DNA of 49,574 nt from CAVPJC01 sp963705155 (GTDB lineage Bacteria > Chloroflexota > Anaerolineae > Anaerolineales > UBA4823): positions 1 to 49,574 of the forward strand of contig CAVPJC010000008.1 in NCBI GenBank assembly GCA_963705155.1, given 5' to 3'. Shown piece by piece: positions 19,695 to 29,397 of the stretch (its first letter is position 1; each line of letters begins with the position of its first letter). The notes under the pieces are model-generated. The model was not told the origin of the DNA, did not search any database, and saw only the letters and a program-made list of their open reading frames with translations. Both the position numbers and the translations under genes were made by a program.

Positions 19695-20196
19695 ATGAAC
19701 AATTCCGACCTCCTCACCCTCTATAACTACAGTTACTGGGCTAACCAGCGGGTGTTAAGCGCCGCCGGGCTTGTCACCGCCGAGCAGTTCATCGCCCCTG
19801 CCGGTCTGAGCCACGGCAGCCTGCGCGGGGCGCTGGTGCACATCTACGCGGCGGAGGTCGTCTGGCGCATGCGCTGCCAGGAGGGGGTCTCGCCGAGGGC
19901 GCTGCCCGCCGAGGCTGATTACCCCACGCTGGAGAGCCTGCGCGCCGCCTGGCTGGCTGAAGAAGGCAGGATGCGCCTCTACCTGGCCTCCCTGAGCGAT
20001 GAGGACCTTCAGCAGCCGGTGCGCTACACCACCACCAAAGGCGTTCCCTATGAGAACGTGCTCTGGCAGCTTCTGGCGCATGTCGTTAATCACGGCACCC
20101 AGTTCCGGGCGGAGGCCGGCATCGCCCTGACGGCCTGCGGACATTCGCCGGGCGATCTGGACCTGCTTCTTTACCTGCGTGAGCGGGCGAGTCTGA
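19695..20196 (+). CDS. DinB-fold protein (DinB/YfiT-like), probable indel at the 3' end
   Basis: A four-helix-bundle protein of the DinB/YfiT superfamily, members of which carry a three-His metal site and act as thiol S-transferases or unknown. It opens MNNSDLLTLYNYSYWANQRV, where YWANxR is the usual first helix. Metal-ligand candidates are the His in ALVHIYAAEVVW and two in LAHVVNHGTQFRAE. It ends SPGDLDLLLYLRERAS; family members stop here. The open frame runs on to 20339 into the next gene, and a single lost base would create TGA at 20194-20196. GC-rich composition returns here, marking the right border of the AT-rich island. Confidence 0.75.
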
Positions 20197-20206
20197 ACCC
20201 TCACCT

Positions 20207-20751
20207 ATGTCGAAATATTTTACTTTCCTGCGCGCCATCAACGTTGGTGGTCATACTGTCAAGATGGATCTTCTGCGCCAGTCCTTCGAGAACTGGGGCT
20301 TCAGGGATGTGGAAACCTTTATTGCCAGCGGGAACGTGATCTTCAATGCGACCGGGGATGACCTCCGGATGCTGGAAAAAAGCATTGAGGGAAAACTGCA
20401 CACTGCCCTGGGTTTTGAGGTTGCCACTTTTATCCGCACGGATGTGGAGCTGGCAGCCATTGCCAGTTACCAGCCTTTCTCACAGCCGGCTGTGGATGCG
20501 GCTGCCGCACTGAACGTGGCTTTCGTGTCAGACCCATTGAACGATGAAGCCACGCCGCGTGCTGATGGGGTTGAAAACGGATATCGACGATTTCCATGTG
20601 CACGGCAGGGAGATCTACTGGCTGTGCCTGAAAAAGCAAAGTGGATCGACCTTCTCGAACAGCGTGTTGGAGAAAAACCTGCGCCTAAAAGCCACCCTGC
20701 CGCGGGATCAATACCGTCAGAAAGATAGTTGAAAAATATCTCATTCCCTGA
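20207..20751 (+). CDS. DUF1697 family protein, one indel near 20550
   Basis: The N-terminus MSKYFTFLRAINVGGHTVKM, then LRQSFENWGFRDVETFIASG with NVIFNA, is the clear DUF1697 signature (LRGINVGG and SGNVIF). The open frame changes near 20550; the other frame continues LMGLKTDIDDFHVHGREIYW and FSNSVLEKNLRLKATLP, and a further base change near 20710 gives TVRKIVEKYLIP with a TGA at 20749-20751. The expected length of about 180 residues is restored. The biochemical role of the family is unknown. It lies between two DinB-fold genes, 11 bases after the first and 15 before the second, suggesting one transcript. Confidence 0.78.
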
Positions 20752-20766
20752 TTTACAGGATTAAGG

Positions 20767-21262
20767 ATGCAGCCGATGTTCAGTAAAGCGCAATTCCAGA
20801 CATTGTTTGCCTATCACTGGCACACCACACAGCGCCTGATCAAGATTGCAGAGCAGCTACCCGCGCAAGAATACCAGGATAACCCCGGCTACGGGCACGG
20901 GTCAATCCATGACCTGCTTTTTCACATCCTGCGCACAGATTACGGCTGGCGGCTGGGGCTGGAGACCGGCGCCCAGCAGGCGCCCGTGCGCCCGGGGGAT
21001 TTTCCGACGCTGGAAGCGCTGCAGCAGGGATTGGCGGATGAGGAGCTGGCCTGGCAGGCGCTGCTCGAAAAATTGACCCCCGAAGAAATCGAGGGCGTTT
21101 TCGACCTGACCGACCGGCGCGGCGCCACGCACAGCCTGCCCGCGCTGGCGCATACTGCAGCACCTGGTGCTGCACGGCATGCAGCACCACACCGAAATCG
21201 CCCATCTGCTGACCCTAAAAGGGCATTCGCCGGGCGATATTGACTTTATCTTCTTCGAGTAG
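20767..21262 (+). CDS. Second DinB-fold protein, one indel near 21150
   Basis: A DinB/YfiT-superfamily helix-bundle protein. It reads FQTLFAYHWHTTQRLIKIAE, HGSIHDLLFHILRTDYGWRL (His ligands), and after a frame change near 21150, ILQHLVLHGMQHHTEIAHLL with the third His region, then KGHSPGDIDFIFFE and TAG at 21260-21262. The ending GHSPGDxDxxxF is the same as in the DinB-like protein at 19695, which points to a shared subfamily. The gene converges on the ferredoxin gene with only 4 bases between the two stop codons. Confidence 0.77.
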
Positions 21263-21266
21263 GGAA

Positions 21267-22344
21267 TTAACCCGCGGCCTGGCGGGCTGCCAGCCGTTCC
21301 CGACCCCAGTCCTGCTCATTGACGGGCGGTAGGGCGGCGTCCGGGCGGCGCACCAGGCTCAGCGCCTCCTGCGGACAGGTGGAAATACACACGCCGCAGC
21401 CGGTGCAGCGCATCTCGTTGATCTGCACCACGAATTCTCCCAGGTTCAAGGCCCTGAACTGGCAGGAGGGCACGCAATCGCCGCAGTTCATGCACAGGTC
21501 CACATCCACGCGGTTGATAAAGGCCGAAGTCGCCACAACGTTGGCGATGCCCATCTCCGCCATACCGCGCAGGATGCCGCACGAGCAGGTGCAGCAGTTG
21601 CAGATGTACCACAGGTCACGCTGGTTGTTGCTGACGCAGTGCACCAACCCGGCCCGGGCAGCGCGCTGCAGGGTCTGGTAGGCTTCTTCACGGGTCAGGG
21701 CTTTCAGGGTCGGGCTGCCGGCAAAGGCGTCGGGGCGCTGGCTGAGCACCATGCACACATCCACCGGGTGCTGGCAGGGGTCGCCGATCAGGGCTTTTTG
21801 CGTGCGGCAGATGCAGTCGAGCACGCCCCACGCTTTGGCCCCTTCGATCAGGCCGGAGACGCTCTCGAAGGGCTGAACTTGCATGTCGTTCTTGATGCTC
21901 TCGCCCACCGGGATGACGCGGTGCACCTGCGGCTGGACGGAGAGCAAGCGCCCGAAGGCCTGCTGGTAATAGCTTTCAAACAACTGCGCCAGGCTGGCGT
22001 CGATGCGCCCGGCCTGCGCTTCGTAAATCCCCACCACAAACGGCAGGATGCCAAAGCCCAGGCCATCCTACGGTTTTCCCGGCGGCGATCAACCCCTTGC
22101 GGGACATCACTTTGAGCAGCAGGCGCACTTCCTGCGGGTCGCGGCCCAGGCGTTCAGCGACCTGATCGGGCGTCTCCAGTGTGGTGAGCAGGTCCGCCGC
22201 CAGAGCGGCTTCTTCGGGTGTGAAAAGCCGGGCTAACAGGCGCAGATCGGATCCGTCTGCGGCGGGCGGGAAGCCGTTGGGCAGGGCGTCCAGGCTGTGC
22301 GCCAGTTTGCGGTAAGGAGATTGCGGGGAAAAAGTGGATGCCAT
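21267..22344 (-). CDS. 4Fe-4S dicluster ferredoxin-type protein with N-terminal helical domain, one indel
   Basis: The N-terminus (22344 to about 22070) reads LFTPEEAALAADLLTTLETP, DQVAERLGRDPQEVRLLLKV and MSRKGLIAA, a winged-helix-like domain. After a frame change near 22068 it continues with a long middle part (CICRTQKALIGDPCQHPVDV, and WYICNCCTCSCGI, many cysteines) and ends with two 4Fe-4S motifs, CMNCGDCVPSCQF and CTGCGVCISTCPQEALSLV. The total is about 359 residues. It is cytoplasmic, with no signal peptide. It starts 27 bases after luxC ends and is in the same direction, so it may supply electrons to or from the acyl reduction pathway. The exact role is unknown. Confidence 0.75.
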
Positions 22345-22371
22345 ACAGATATTATAGCTTAAGACTAGCCG

Positions 22372-23974
22372 TTAAGCCACTTTCCAATCCACCAGCTCGC
22401 TGAGAGTCAGCATGCCGTCCTGCGGCACGCCGGGGAAGATGCGCTCGCAGTGACCCAGCGGCAGGATGCTGGAGACGCCGCGCACAGCGATGAGGTCGCG
22501 CAGCTCCCGGCGGCGCGCCTCGGGGTAAACGCCCACCGTCGAGACGCCGGCGTGCAGGTAGCGCAGGGCCTGGCGCAGATCTGCCACCGGGCGCACGACA
22601 GCCAGGCGGCTCATGGGGTGGTCGAGGATGTTGAATTCTTCATCCAATACAACCACTCCCGAATTGAAACCATAGCGGTTTGCGTTTTCCAGCCATCCGG
22701 CGCGCCCGTAACGCCCGCGTTTCATGCGCTTAATCTGGCCGCGGACGGCAGGCGGGACGTAGGGCGGGGCCAGCCCATCCCAGGCCTGCAAGGCCTCCCG
22801 CAGCAAGCTGGCATACTGCCTGGCCTGGCTCTCGTCGGCCTCGATGTACTGCACCAGCGATGCCGTGCAGGATTTCTGGCTGTAGATCATCACATCCCGG
22901 GCAGCCGCGGCGGCAACTTCTTGCAGCCCACCGGCAAAGGCCTCCCGTCCGATCAGGCTGGCGCCGTAGCGCGGGTTGAAGCTCACCGTTTTGGTAAAGG
23001 CGAGGCGGGACTGAACCGAGGCGACCGCCTCCGGCGCGCCCCACACCACGACGCGGTCAAAAGCGCCGGGTGTGAAAAGCAGGTCTTCCACGCCTGGATC
23101 GCCACCTTGCCAGTACACAATCGAGAGGTGCTGCACCAGGGGATGGCCGGGGTCTGCGCCGGCTGCCGCCAACGCCAGCAGCGCCCCGGAGATCGTCGAG
23201 CCGAAAGGCATTTTCACCACTCCCGCAGACTTGCTGAGCAGCAGGCGCAGGGCCGAAACCCAGGGCACTTCGGGAGCATTTCCGGCGGTGATGTGAAGCT
23301 GGCGGGTGGGCATGGCGCGCAGGTAAACCGGCGCAGAAGATACGTCTGCCGTTGATCCCGGCAGGAGGCGCGCCAGCAGGGAGGTAACCTCAGGCAGCGG
23401 GCGGGCGGGCAGCTCCACCCAACCCTCCAGAAAACGGCCGCCGGGGATGTTCCAGGCCGAAAGCTCGTTGTCGATCATCGCCCGCGCCGAGTGCGGGTCC
23501 AGCCCTGCCACCAGCGAGGCGAAAGCCAGGTTCAGGAAATGGTCGGGGTGCTGCGAACACACCAGGCTGAGCCGGCGAGCCTGATCAAGGGTGGCCGGAT
23601 TGGTTTCGAACCAGCGGGCCACGGCCTGAAGGAAAGCCAAAACCTGGCCGACGGACAGGGCGAAGGGTCCGCCTGCCAGACCGTCAAAATCGGTGTCGAT
23701 CAACTCCAGCGGCTGAAGGGCGGGCATCACCTGATAGAGAAATTCGCCGGTGGGCTGCATGCTGTCCCGGTCGATGACCGGCTCGCGTATGAGCTGGGCC
23801 TGGGGCAGGCGTGTGTAGAGGGCGTTGTCTTCCGTCCGGGCGAAAGCGGCTTCGATCTCGGCCCGCTCCAGCCTGGTGGGCGCTACCAGCCTGCCTTTGA
23901 TCAGGAACGGCAGGTGGACCACGCCGTCTGCCCTCTTCCAATAGCGGATAAGTCTTACTCAGATCGTCCATCAT
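22372..23974 (-). CDS. luxC: LuxC-like acyl-CoA/acyl-protein reductase, one indel near the 5' end
   Basis: NADPH-dependent reductase that turns an activated long-chain acyl group into a fatty aldehyde. The main frame (22372-23922) has the aldehyde-dehydrogenase-like fold of LuxC: PTRQLHITAGNAPEVPWVSA, LSKSAGVVKMPFGSTISGAL, FDRVVVWGAPEAVASVQSRL, the catalytic cysteine in SQKSCTASLVQYIE, and a LuxC-type end with LAVVRPVADLRQALRYLHAG. The upstream frame adds MMDDLSKTYPLLEEG starting at 23974, and a one-base shift joins it to VVHLPFLIKGRLV, a natural N-terminus. It lies 35 bases downstream of luxE in the same operon. No luxA, luxB or luxD is in the window, so a light-emitting role is unlikely. 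Confidence 0.88.
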
Positions 23975-24009
23975 GCTGCCAGCGAAGACATGATGCCCTC
24001 CGCAGCCTT

Positions 24010-25363
24010 TCACTTCTCGCGTTCACGGGCGCGGCCGATCTCGGTCACCGCCGCGCCGCTGAGACCGCAGGGGCACTCGCCATCAACAAAGTGCACCTCA
24101 TCGCCGCTGATCAGGAAACCCGGGTAAGAGGTGGCGAAGGGGTCGAGAAAGCCAAAAACACCGTGTAGATCGCTGCCGGTCAGCGGTTCGAGCTCCTCAT
24201 TAAAAATAACCGGCTCAATGAAAGGTGGGATGTGAAAGCGTCCGTGCTCGCAGCGCAGGGTGAAGGCGTTGATCTCGGTCATCGAGTAGCCTTCCAGAAT
24301 GCGCTCCTGGGGCAGGCCCAAGGCTTCGCTCATCATGGCCACCAGCTGGTCGCGCTGGATGCGCTGCCCGGTAAATGACTTCCAGCCGCCGCCAAACAGC
24401 ACCAGGCTGCCCTTGCGCAGCTCCAGCGGCTTGCCGGAGGCGATGATCATCTCGCTCAGCTCCTTGTACTGGCTGGTGGTGCCGAATACAAACAGTTTTT
24501 GCCCCATGGCGGTGGAGTTCTGCAGGCTGGTGATGACCCGCTGGTAGTTACCTTCCTTGCGGCTGCTCAGCAGGTCTTGCAGCGCCATAAGCTGCTGGCG
24601 CTCTTCATCATTGGCTGGCCCGCGCCGCGCCAGGCGCAGCACGGAAGGTGAGAGACTGGTTTCATACAAAAAGGTGTGCTGGCGGAAGAGCGGCGCCAGC
24701 TCCTGTTCGAGCGTCTGGTTGCCGGTGTGTCCCTGATTGAAATCCAGAAAGACAGCATCGTAATCTTTGACGCCCGTTTTCTGACCAATCCGCGCAAGCG
24801 CACCCGGTGGGAGCAGCCGGTAAGCGATGGGCGCCAGCAGCCGCTGCACAGGCTGTGCCCAGCCCGTGATGGAGCAGCAGTGGGATGATGTAGGCGCTGC
24901 TTGCCAGGCGGAACAGGTCCCAGTTGGGGGCGTCACGCGGCACAAAGGAGAAATTGCCGGAGGTCCCGGAGCTGTACACCAGGCGCAGGCCGGCGGCGGC
25001 CAGCCGTTCGATCCAGACATCGATGCTGGTCACATCACTCACATCCACTTCCACCCGGCGGTGGTGAATTTCACCCAGCCATTCGTTCATGCGGGCGAAG
25101 TTCACCTCGTCCAACCAGCGCTGGTCGTAGCTTTTGAAGAGTTCATCCGGGAACATCAGGCTGCGCTTGAGCGGTTCGATATCCTCCAGCTGACAGATGC
25201 TTTCCTGCTCTGTAAAGCGCCGGTAGACCGGTATATTTGCCAGGTAGTGGGCATGGTTTGCCAGGATGACTTCCCGGCGCAGCCGGGTAGCTTCCTGGAT
25301 GTCGAATTTCCACCGCAGCGCCCAGGCCTGTGTCATTTTGATTAATTTTTCATGGCCTGTCAT
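24010..25363 (-). CDS. luxE: LuxE-like acyl-protein synthetase, one indel near 24830
   Basis: ATP-dependent enzyme that activates a fatty acid as acyl-AMP and acylates itself or a partner to feed LuxC. From ATG 25363 it reads WALRWKFDIQEATRLRREVI, SLMFPDELFKSYDQRWLDE, and the adenylate motif LRLVYSSGTSGNFSFVPRD. After a frame change near 24830 come GSLVLFGGGWKSFTGQRIQR, ERILEGYSMTEINAFTLRCE (the acceptor Y-MTE motif of the superfamily), SYPGFLISGDEVHFVDGECP. At about 450 residues it is longer than Vibrio LuxE (about 370). It heads the operon luxE-luxC-ferredoxin. Function on long-chain acyl groups is by family; the actual substrate is unknown. Confidence 0.82.
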
Positions 25364-25397
25364 TTCGAACCAGCCTTTCTGGATGAATCATACTCCC

Positions 25398-25405
25398 ATT
25401 ATAAT
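25398..25405. promoter_or_regulatory. Overlapping divergent -10 elements between luxE and the lipoprotein gene
   Basis: The 8 bases ATTATAAT read as TATAAT on both strands (25398-25403 on minus, 25400-25405 on plus). The minus one lies 35 bases before the luxE ATG and fits well. The plus one is only 7 bases before the lipoprotein ATG, so it is less likely. No strong -35 was seen on either strand. Confidence 0.4.
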
Positions 25406-25411
25406 CAAGTT

Positions 25412-26231
25412 ATGAAGACATCTTCAGACTCTGGGGCTGCTCGTGGTGATTTTACTGGGGCTGGCAGCCTGTCGTTTGTTTGGAGATCTATCGATACAAG
25501 GTGCGCCCGCCGCCAGCACCCCATCCGCGCCTTTTGCGACACGGCCCTCAGCCTCCGTCACGCCCTCTCCCCAGCCCAGTTCGACGGTCACGCCCACCCG
25601 GACATTACCTCCATCCCTGACACCCACCCTGGAGCCTACCTGGACGCCTACCTGGACGCCCATCCCCACCTATGTGATCCTGCGCGGAGAGGTGAACGTT
25701 GAGCACGCCAACTGCCGCTACGGTCCGGGAGCGCCCTACCTGTATAAATACGGTCTGGTGGGCGGCAGCAATCTGGAGATCATCGGGCGCAATGCGCTGG
25801 GCACATGGATCGAAATCCGCGCCATTGGCGGGAGCAACCCGTGTTGGGTCAAAGCCAGCCTGATGGACATCCGGGGAGATGTAATGACCGTGGCGCCGGT
25901 AGCTCCGGAGGAGGTGAAACTGCCTCAGTCGCCTTATTACAGCCCTCCCCGGGGCGTATCAGCCCGGCGGGAAGGCGCTGTGGTGACGGTTTTCTGGAGC
26001 CCGGTGGGAATGCGGGCGGGGGATGATTCAGGGCAGGTCACCTATCTGGTGGAGGCGTGGGTCTGCCAGCAAGGCCAGCAGGTCTTCACACCGGTGGGCA
26101 CGTACCAGACCGCAGTTGAGATTGCGGATGAGCAAGGGTGTACCACGCCATCCCGCGGGCGCCTGTATTTTGTTGAGAAGCACGGCTATACCCGCCCGGT
26201 TGAAATTCTGTGGCCTGTGGCTGTACCTTAA
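25412..26231 (+). CDS. Lipoprotein with Thr/Pro-rich linker and SH3-like domain, one indel in the signal peptide
   Basis: A short hydrophobic signal with lipobox reads LLVVILLGLAACRLFG, with the Cys at the expected lipidation site; ATG 25412 needs one indel to join this frame, otherwise GTG 25443 would be the start. A Thr/Pro/Ser-rich spacer of about 60 residues (for example PSLTPTLEPTWTPTWTP) follows, then an SH3b-like segment with ANCRYGPGAPYLYKYGLVGG and WIEIRAIGGSNPCWVK, and a beta-rich C-terminal part (fibronectin-III-like, GAVVTVFWSPVGM, YLVEAWVCQQGQQ). It is expected to be tethered to the outside of the membrane. The stop codon abuts that of the convergent gene at 26232. Confidence 0.72.
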
Positions 26232-26714
26232 TCAGGCAGATCCCTGAACAGTGCAGGTCGCCTGGCGGATCTCTCCCAGATGATAGGCGGAGTGCGCCAG
26301 CAGCGAAAGCGCCCCGGCGATTGCGCTTTCATCATCCCAGGTGGGGACGCTGCAGATGAGCTGCAGAATGCGCTGATAAGTCGCCCCTAATTGCTTTGTT
26401 AGGGCGTCCCACTCATCGGGGGTCACTTCACGCGTGGTACGCCACACCTCACCCCAATCTATATCTTCATGCTTTCCGGTCATGAGAAAACGCTCGAGAA
26501 CCTCGATGTGAAAATTGACATGTTTAACCTGGGCTGCAATCGAAGCACATTTTTCTGAAACCGGTCGGGAAGCCTCGGCTGCCGATATTTGTGCAAGGGT
26601 CTCGAAGATGGAATTGTCACCATCCAGATAATAGCCACACGATTCTTCAAAAGTTTCCTTCATAACGATAAAAAAGCCATTCAAGAAAGATTGGTTTTTA
26701 ATCTCCTGGGTCAT
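26232..26714 (-). CDS. DinB-superfamily helix-bundle protein
   Basis: An intact 160-residue frame with start ATG 26714. It reads MTQEIKNQSFLNGFFIVMKE, HVNFHIEVLERFLMTGKHED, TYQRILQLICSVPTWDDESA, and ALSLLAHSAYHLGEIRQATC. The final AHSAYHLGEIRQ is a strong DinB-like metal-binding helix signature, with the earlier His in HVNFHI. It is a third member of the superfamily in a 7-kb span, but is more distant from the other two. GAGGAG-like bases (AGAAAGAGGAGAT on the minus strand) lie just before the ATG. Confidence 0.75.
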   Translation of the reverse strand: MTQEIKNQSFLNGFFIVMKETFEESCGYYLDGDNSIFETLAQISAAEASRPVSEKCASIAAQVKHVNFHIEVLERFLMTGKHEDIDWGEVWRTTREVTPDEWDALTKQLGATYQRILQLICSVPTWDDESAIAGALSLLAHSAYHLGEIRQATCTVQGSA

Positions 26715-26760
26715 TTTTATCTCCTCTTTCTCGATTTTCCACAGGTAAATTCTAACATTT

Positions 26761-27383
26761 CTATCGCTTATCTGACTGCCGGTTGATTTCCCGATCTATT
26801 TCTGCAACCAGATGTTTGACCGCCTCGATCTGCCCGGCTTTGATCAGCGCGCTCGATGTGTTGGGCACTCCGGGTCGTGGGCAGCCAGCCGGTGAGAAGG
26901 CGGGGCATACTCAACCGCCAACCGGTGACGGCATTGGGCGGGTGGCGATCGGGGTAGCGCATGCACCCAGCGCCCGATGTGCAGGGCGTGCTCGTTGGCG
27001 GTTGCGCCCACCTCTGCCAGGATGGAGGAACCGAAGGCCATGCCGCACTCAGCGCAATCAGAGTAACGCTCGCCCAACTCGCTGCCGCACAGGCTGCATT
27101 TGAGCAGGCTCATGGCGATATCGACAACCGTCCAGGGGTGGCGTTCATATTCGCTCAGCACCACCCGGGCGAGCAGCTCTTCATCGGGAGAGCCGGGTGT
27201 GATCCCTTCCTGATCCAGAAGCGCCTGCCAATCGGCCAGCCAGATGGATTCAATTGCGAAGCGGCAGGTATCACAGCTGGCATACCCGCCTCCCAGCGAT
27301 TCGCCGCAGGCGGGGCAGACCTGCACCGAGCGGGGTCGTTGGATGCGGCGCCCGCCGGATGGGAAGGTTTCAGGCGCAGTCAT
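26761..27383 (-). CDS. Double zinc-ribbon protein of unknown function, two indels
   Basis: From ATG 27383 the protein has two four-Cys ribbons: CPACGESLGGGYASCDTC near residues 23-40 and CSLCGSELGERYSDCAEC near residues 95-112, with a helical stretch between them (IWLADWQALLDQEGITPG, RVVLSEYERHPWTVVDI). The tail HIGRWVH switches frame near 26960 to RYPDRHPPNAVTGWRLSMP and RLLTGWLPTTRSAQHIE, then again near 26845 to LIKAGQIEAVKHLVAEIDRE with a stop at 26761-26763. About 205 residues result. No catalytic motif is seen; the ribbons could bind DNA, RNA or protein. It lies 21 bases downstream of the GGDEF gene in the same direction. Confidence 0.62.
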
Positions 27384-27404
27384 TGTTGTCCTGTGGGGTG
27401 AAGA

Positions 27405-28371
27405 TCAGGATACAGCTTTATCCAGCTTATGAGCCTGTTTTTCGCGGTACATACGGTCATCTGCAATGCGCAGCACCTCGAGAAGGTCTTCCCCGTCTTC
27501 CCCGGTGGCAGCGCCCATTGAAATATTGAGCCGGTGATCGGAATAGCTCTTCAGGTTTGACTGAATGCGGTTCAATACCGAGCCGACAGTCGTCTCAGCG
27601 GTGTGCGGAAGCAGGATGGCAAATTCGTCGCCGCCAATGCGGGCGGCAATATCTTCTTCGCGGATCGATTTGCGTATCACATCAGCTGCTCTGCGGAGCA
27701 TTTCATCTCCGGAGGCGTGCCCCGAGCAATCGTTGATATTTTTGAGGTTATCCAAATCAAGGATGACAATGCTCACTGGAAACAGTCGGCTGTGTTGGAG
27801 ACGGGCCAGTTCGAGCTCGAAATAATTGCGGTTGTACAGCCCGGTCAAGGTGTCATGCGTGCTGATATGGCGCAGCTCGCTCTCCATTTGCTTGCGCTCG
27901 GTGATTTCTTTTGAAATGCAGATGACCGATTAACCTGTCCAAGGTTGTCAAGCATCGGCTTGACGGTGGTGATGAAGTACAGGTCGTGATCCGGCCGGGG
28001 ACGCGCACTTCAAAAACTCTGGTTTCACCGTGCTCAAAGACCCAGCTCAGCACCGAGTAGCGTTTATCAGCTTCTTCTTTTGGAAAAACATCCCAGATTT
28101 TACGGCCGATAATCTCATCAATGTTTCGACCAACGCCGTTAGCGAAGGCCTGGTTGACGTAACGATAGGTGCCATCCGGGTAAAAGGTGAAGATCGGGTT
28201 GCTGGATTCGTCCAGCAAAATGCGGTATTTTTCTTCACTCTCCTGCAGGCTGTCGATGAGCTGGTGTAGTTCGTTATACCTGCCTTCCAGCTCTGAAAGG
28301 CGTCGTTCCAGCTCATCTCGCTCTTTCGTCAATTGAGCGTGGGTCTTGGGTTGCAGCGTAAGGTTTTTCAT
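27405..28371 (-). CDS. PAS-GGDEF diguanylate cyclase, one indel near 27930
   Basis: Cytosolic enzyme that makes cyclic di-GMP from two GTP. From ATG 28371 a coiled-coil (LTKERDELERRLSELEGRYN) leads to a PAS domain (YRILLDESSNPIFTFYPDGT, RYVNQAFANGVGRNIDEIIG). After a frame change near 27930 the GGDEF domain follows: DTLTGLYNRNYFELELARLQ, ILDLDNLKNINDCSGHASGD, and the active-site ARIGGDEFAILLPH. The inhibitory I-site REED lies exactly five residues before GGDEF, so product inhibition is likely. There is no membrane segment or receiver domain, so the PAS domain is the probable sensor. An extended -10 promoter is upstream. Confidence 0.87.
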
Positions 28372-28426
28372 TGCCTGGCATTCACGGATAGAATGTTAAA
28401 CAAACTTGTGACCATCAGTAAAAGAT

Positions 28427-28435
28427 ATTATACCA
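28427..28435 (-). promoter_or_regulatory. Extended -10 promoter for the PAS-GGDEF gene
   Basis: On the minus strand TGGTATAAT (TGn plus perfect TATAAT) lies 56 bases before the ATG at 28371. The -35 position (GCAAAA) is poor, which is common with an extended -10. Confidence 0.5.
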
Positions 28436-28642
28436 GTCTGATTTGTTCGTTTTGCTCTGATGGTTGCGATTTTTCAATATTGAAAGGTTGCCCGAGATAC
28501 CCAATTGAGGCCTGTAATTGCCCAGCCCTCCTCACGATTTTGCCACCAAATGCCTGTGTTGACAGAAAACAGCATGGTAGAATCGAGTTCTAATCATTAC
28601 CCTACTCCTAAAGCGAGCAAAAACAAGCAGCCGACTTCCCTT

Positions 28643-29281
28643 ATGACTAAACGCCTTGTCCTCGTCGCCGGCAACATCGGAGCCGGAAAAACCTCCCTGA
28701 CAGAACGCCTGGGTTCACGCCTGGGCTGGCACACCGCTTTCGAGTCGGTCGTCCGATAATCCCTATCTGCCGGATTTTTATGCAGATATGCGCACCTGGT
28801 CATTTCACCTGCAGGTGTTTTTTCTGGGTCACCGTGCCCAGCAGCACCTTGATCTGGCATCCATGCCCCAGTCGACCATCTGCGACCGCAGCATTTATGA
28901 AGACGCCTATATTTTTGCGCCGCCCTGCATCACATGGGCAACCTGAGCGAGCGAGATTTCCTTTCTTACCGCCGCGTCTTTGAACTGCTGGTTTCCACAC
29001 TGCCTGCCCCCGACCTGCTCATTTACCTGCGTGCGCCCGTGAAGGTTTTGATGGAGCGTATCCGCCGCCGCGGCCGCTCGATTGAAACCGGCATCAGCGA
29101 AGAGTACCTGGCCCTGCTCGAATCCTTTTACGACGAATGGATGGATGGCTTTGACCTGTGCCCGGTGCTCACCATCCGCACCGATGACCTGGATTTTGTC
29201 CACCAGACCCAACACCTGGATATTGTGGTGAGCCGTATCCAGGATAAACTGGCAGGGCGCGAAGAAGTGGTGTTTAAATAA
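28643..29281 (+). CDS. Deoxynucleoside kinase (dNK/dCK/dGK family), two indels
   Basis: P-loop kinase that phosphorylates deoxynucleosides for salvage. ATG 28643 gives RLVLVAGNIGAGKTSLTERL (P-loop). A frame change near 28755 leads to NPYLPDFYADMRTWSFHLQV, FFLGHRAQQHL and TICDRSIYEDAYIFA, where DRSIYEDAxIFA is the family ERS/DRS motif. A second shift near 28920 leads to PDLLIYLRAPVKVLMERIRR, RGRSIETGISEEYLALLESF (the arginine-rich LID RxRxxE) and the C-terminus at 29281. About 213 residues, typical. It would feed the same dNTP pool as the nrdJ reductase. The native nucleoside cannot be told from sequence. Confidence 0.86.
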
Positions 29282-29397
29282 CCCCTTTTTACCGATAATT
29301 TACACGGCGTTCCAATGCCGTTCATACCTTCGTTGTATCCTTGAAGCAGTAACCAACGGGCGCGCTGCGCCTGAATCTGCACAACGGAGGTGTTCCA

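Noticed and set aside
22450..23355. 301-residue open frame opposite luxC
   Set aside because: It is antisense to a well-supported gene, has no recognisable motif, and its His/Gly/Arg-rich composition is what a GC-rich reverse frame produces.
21267..25363. Bioluminescence operon
   Set aside because: luxC and luxE are present but luxA, luxB and luxD are absent, and the organism is likely an anaerobe.
28559..28583. TTGACA / TAGAAT promoter before the deoxynucleoside kinase
   Set aside because: The boxes are only 13 bases apart, too short for a sigma-70 promoter, and no better -10 fits the TTGACA.
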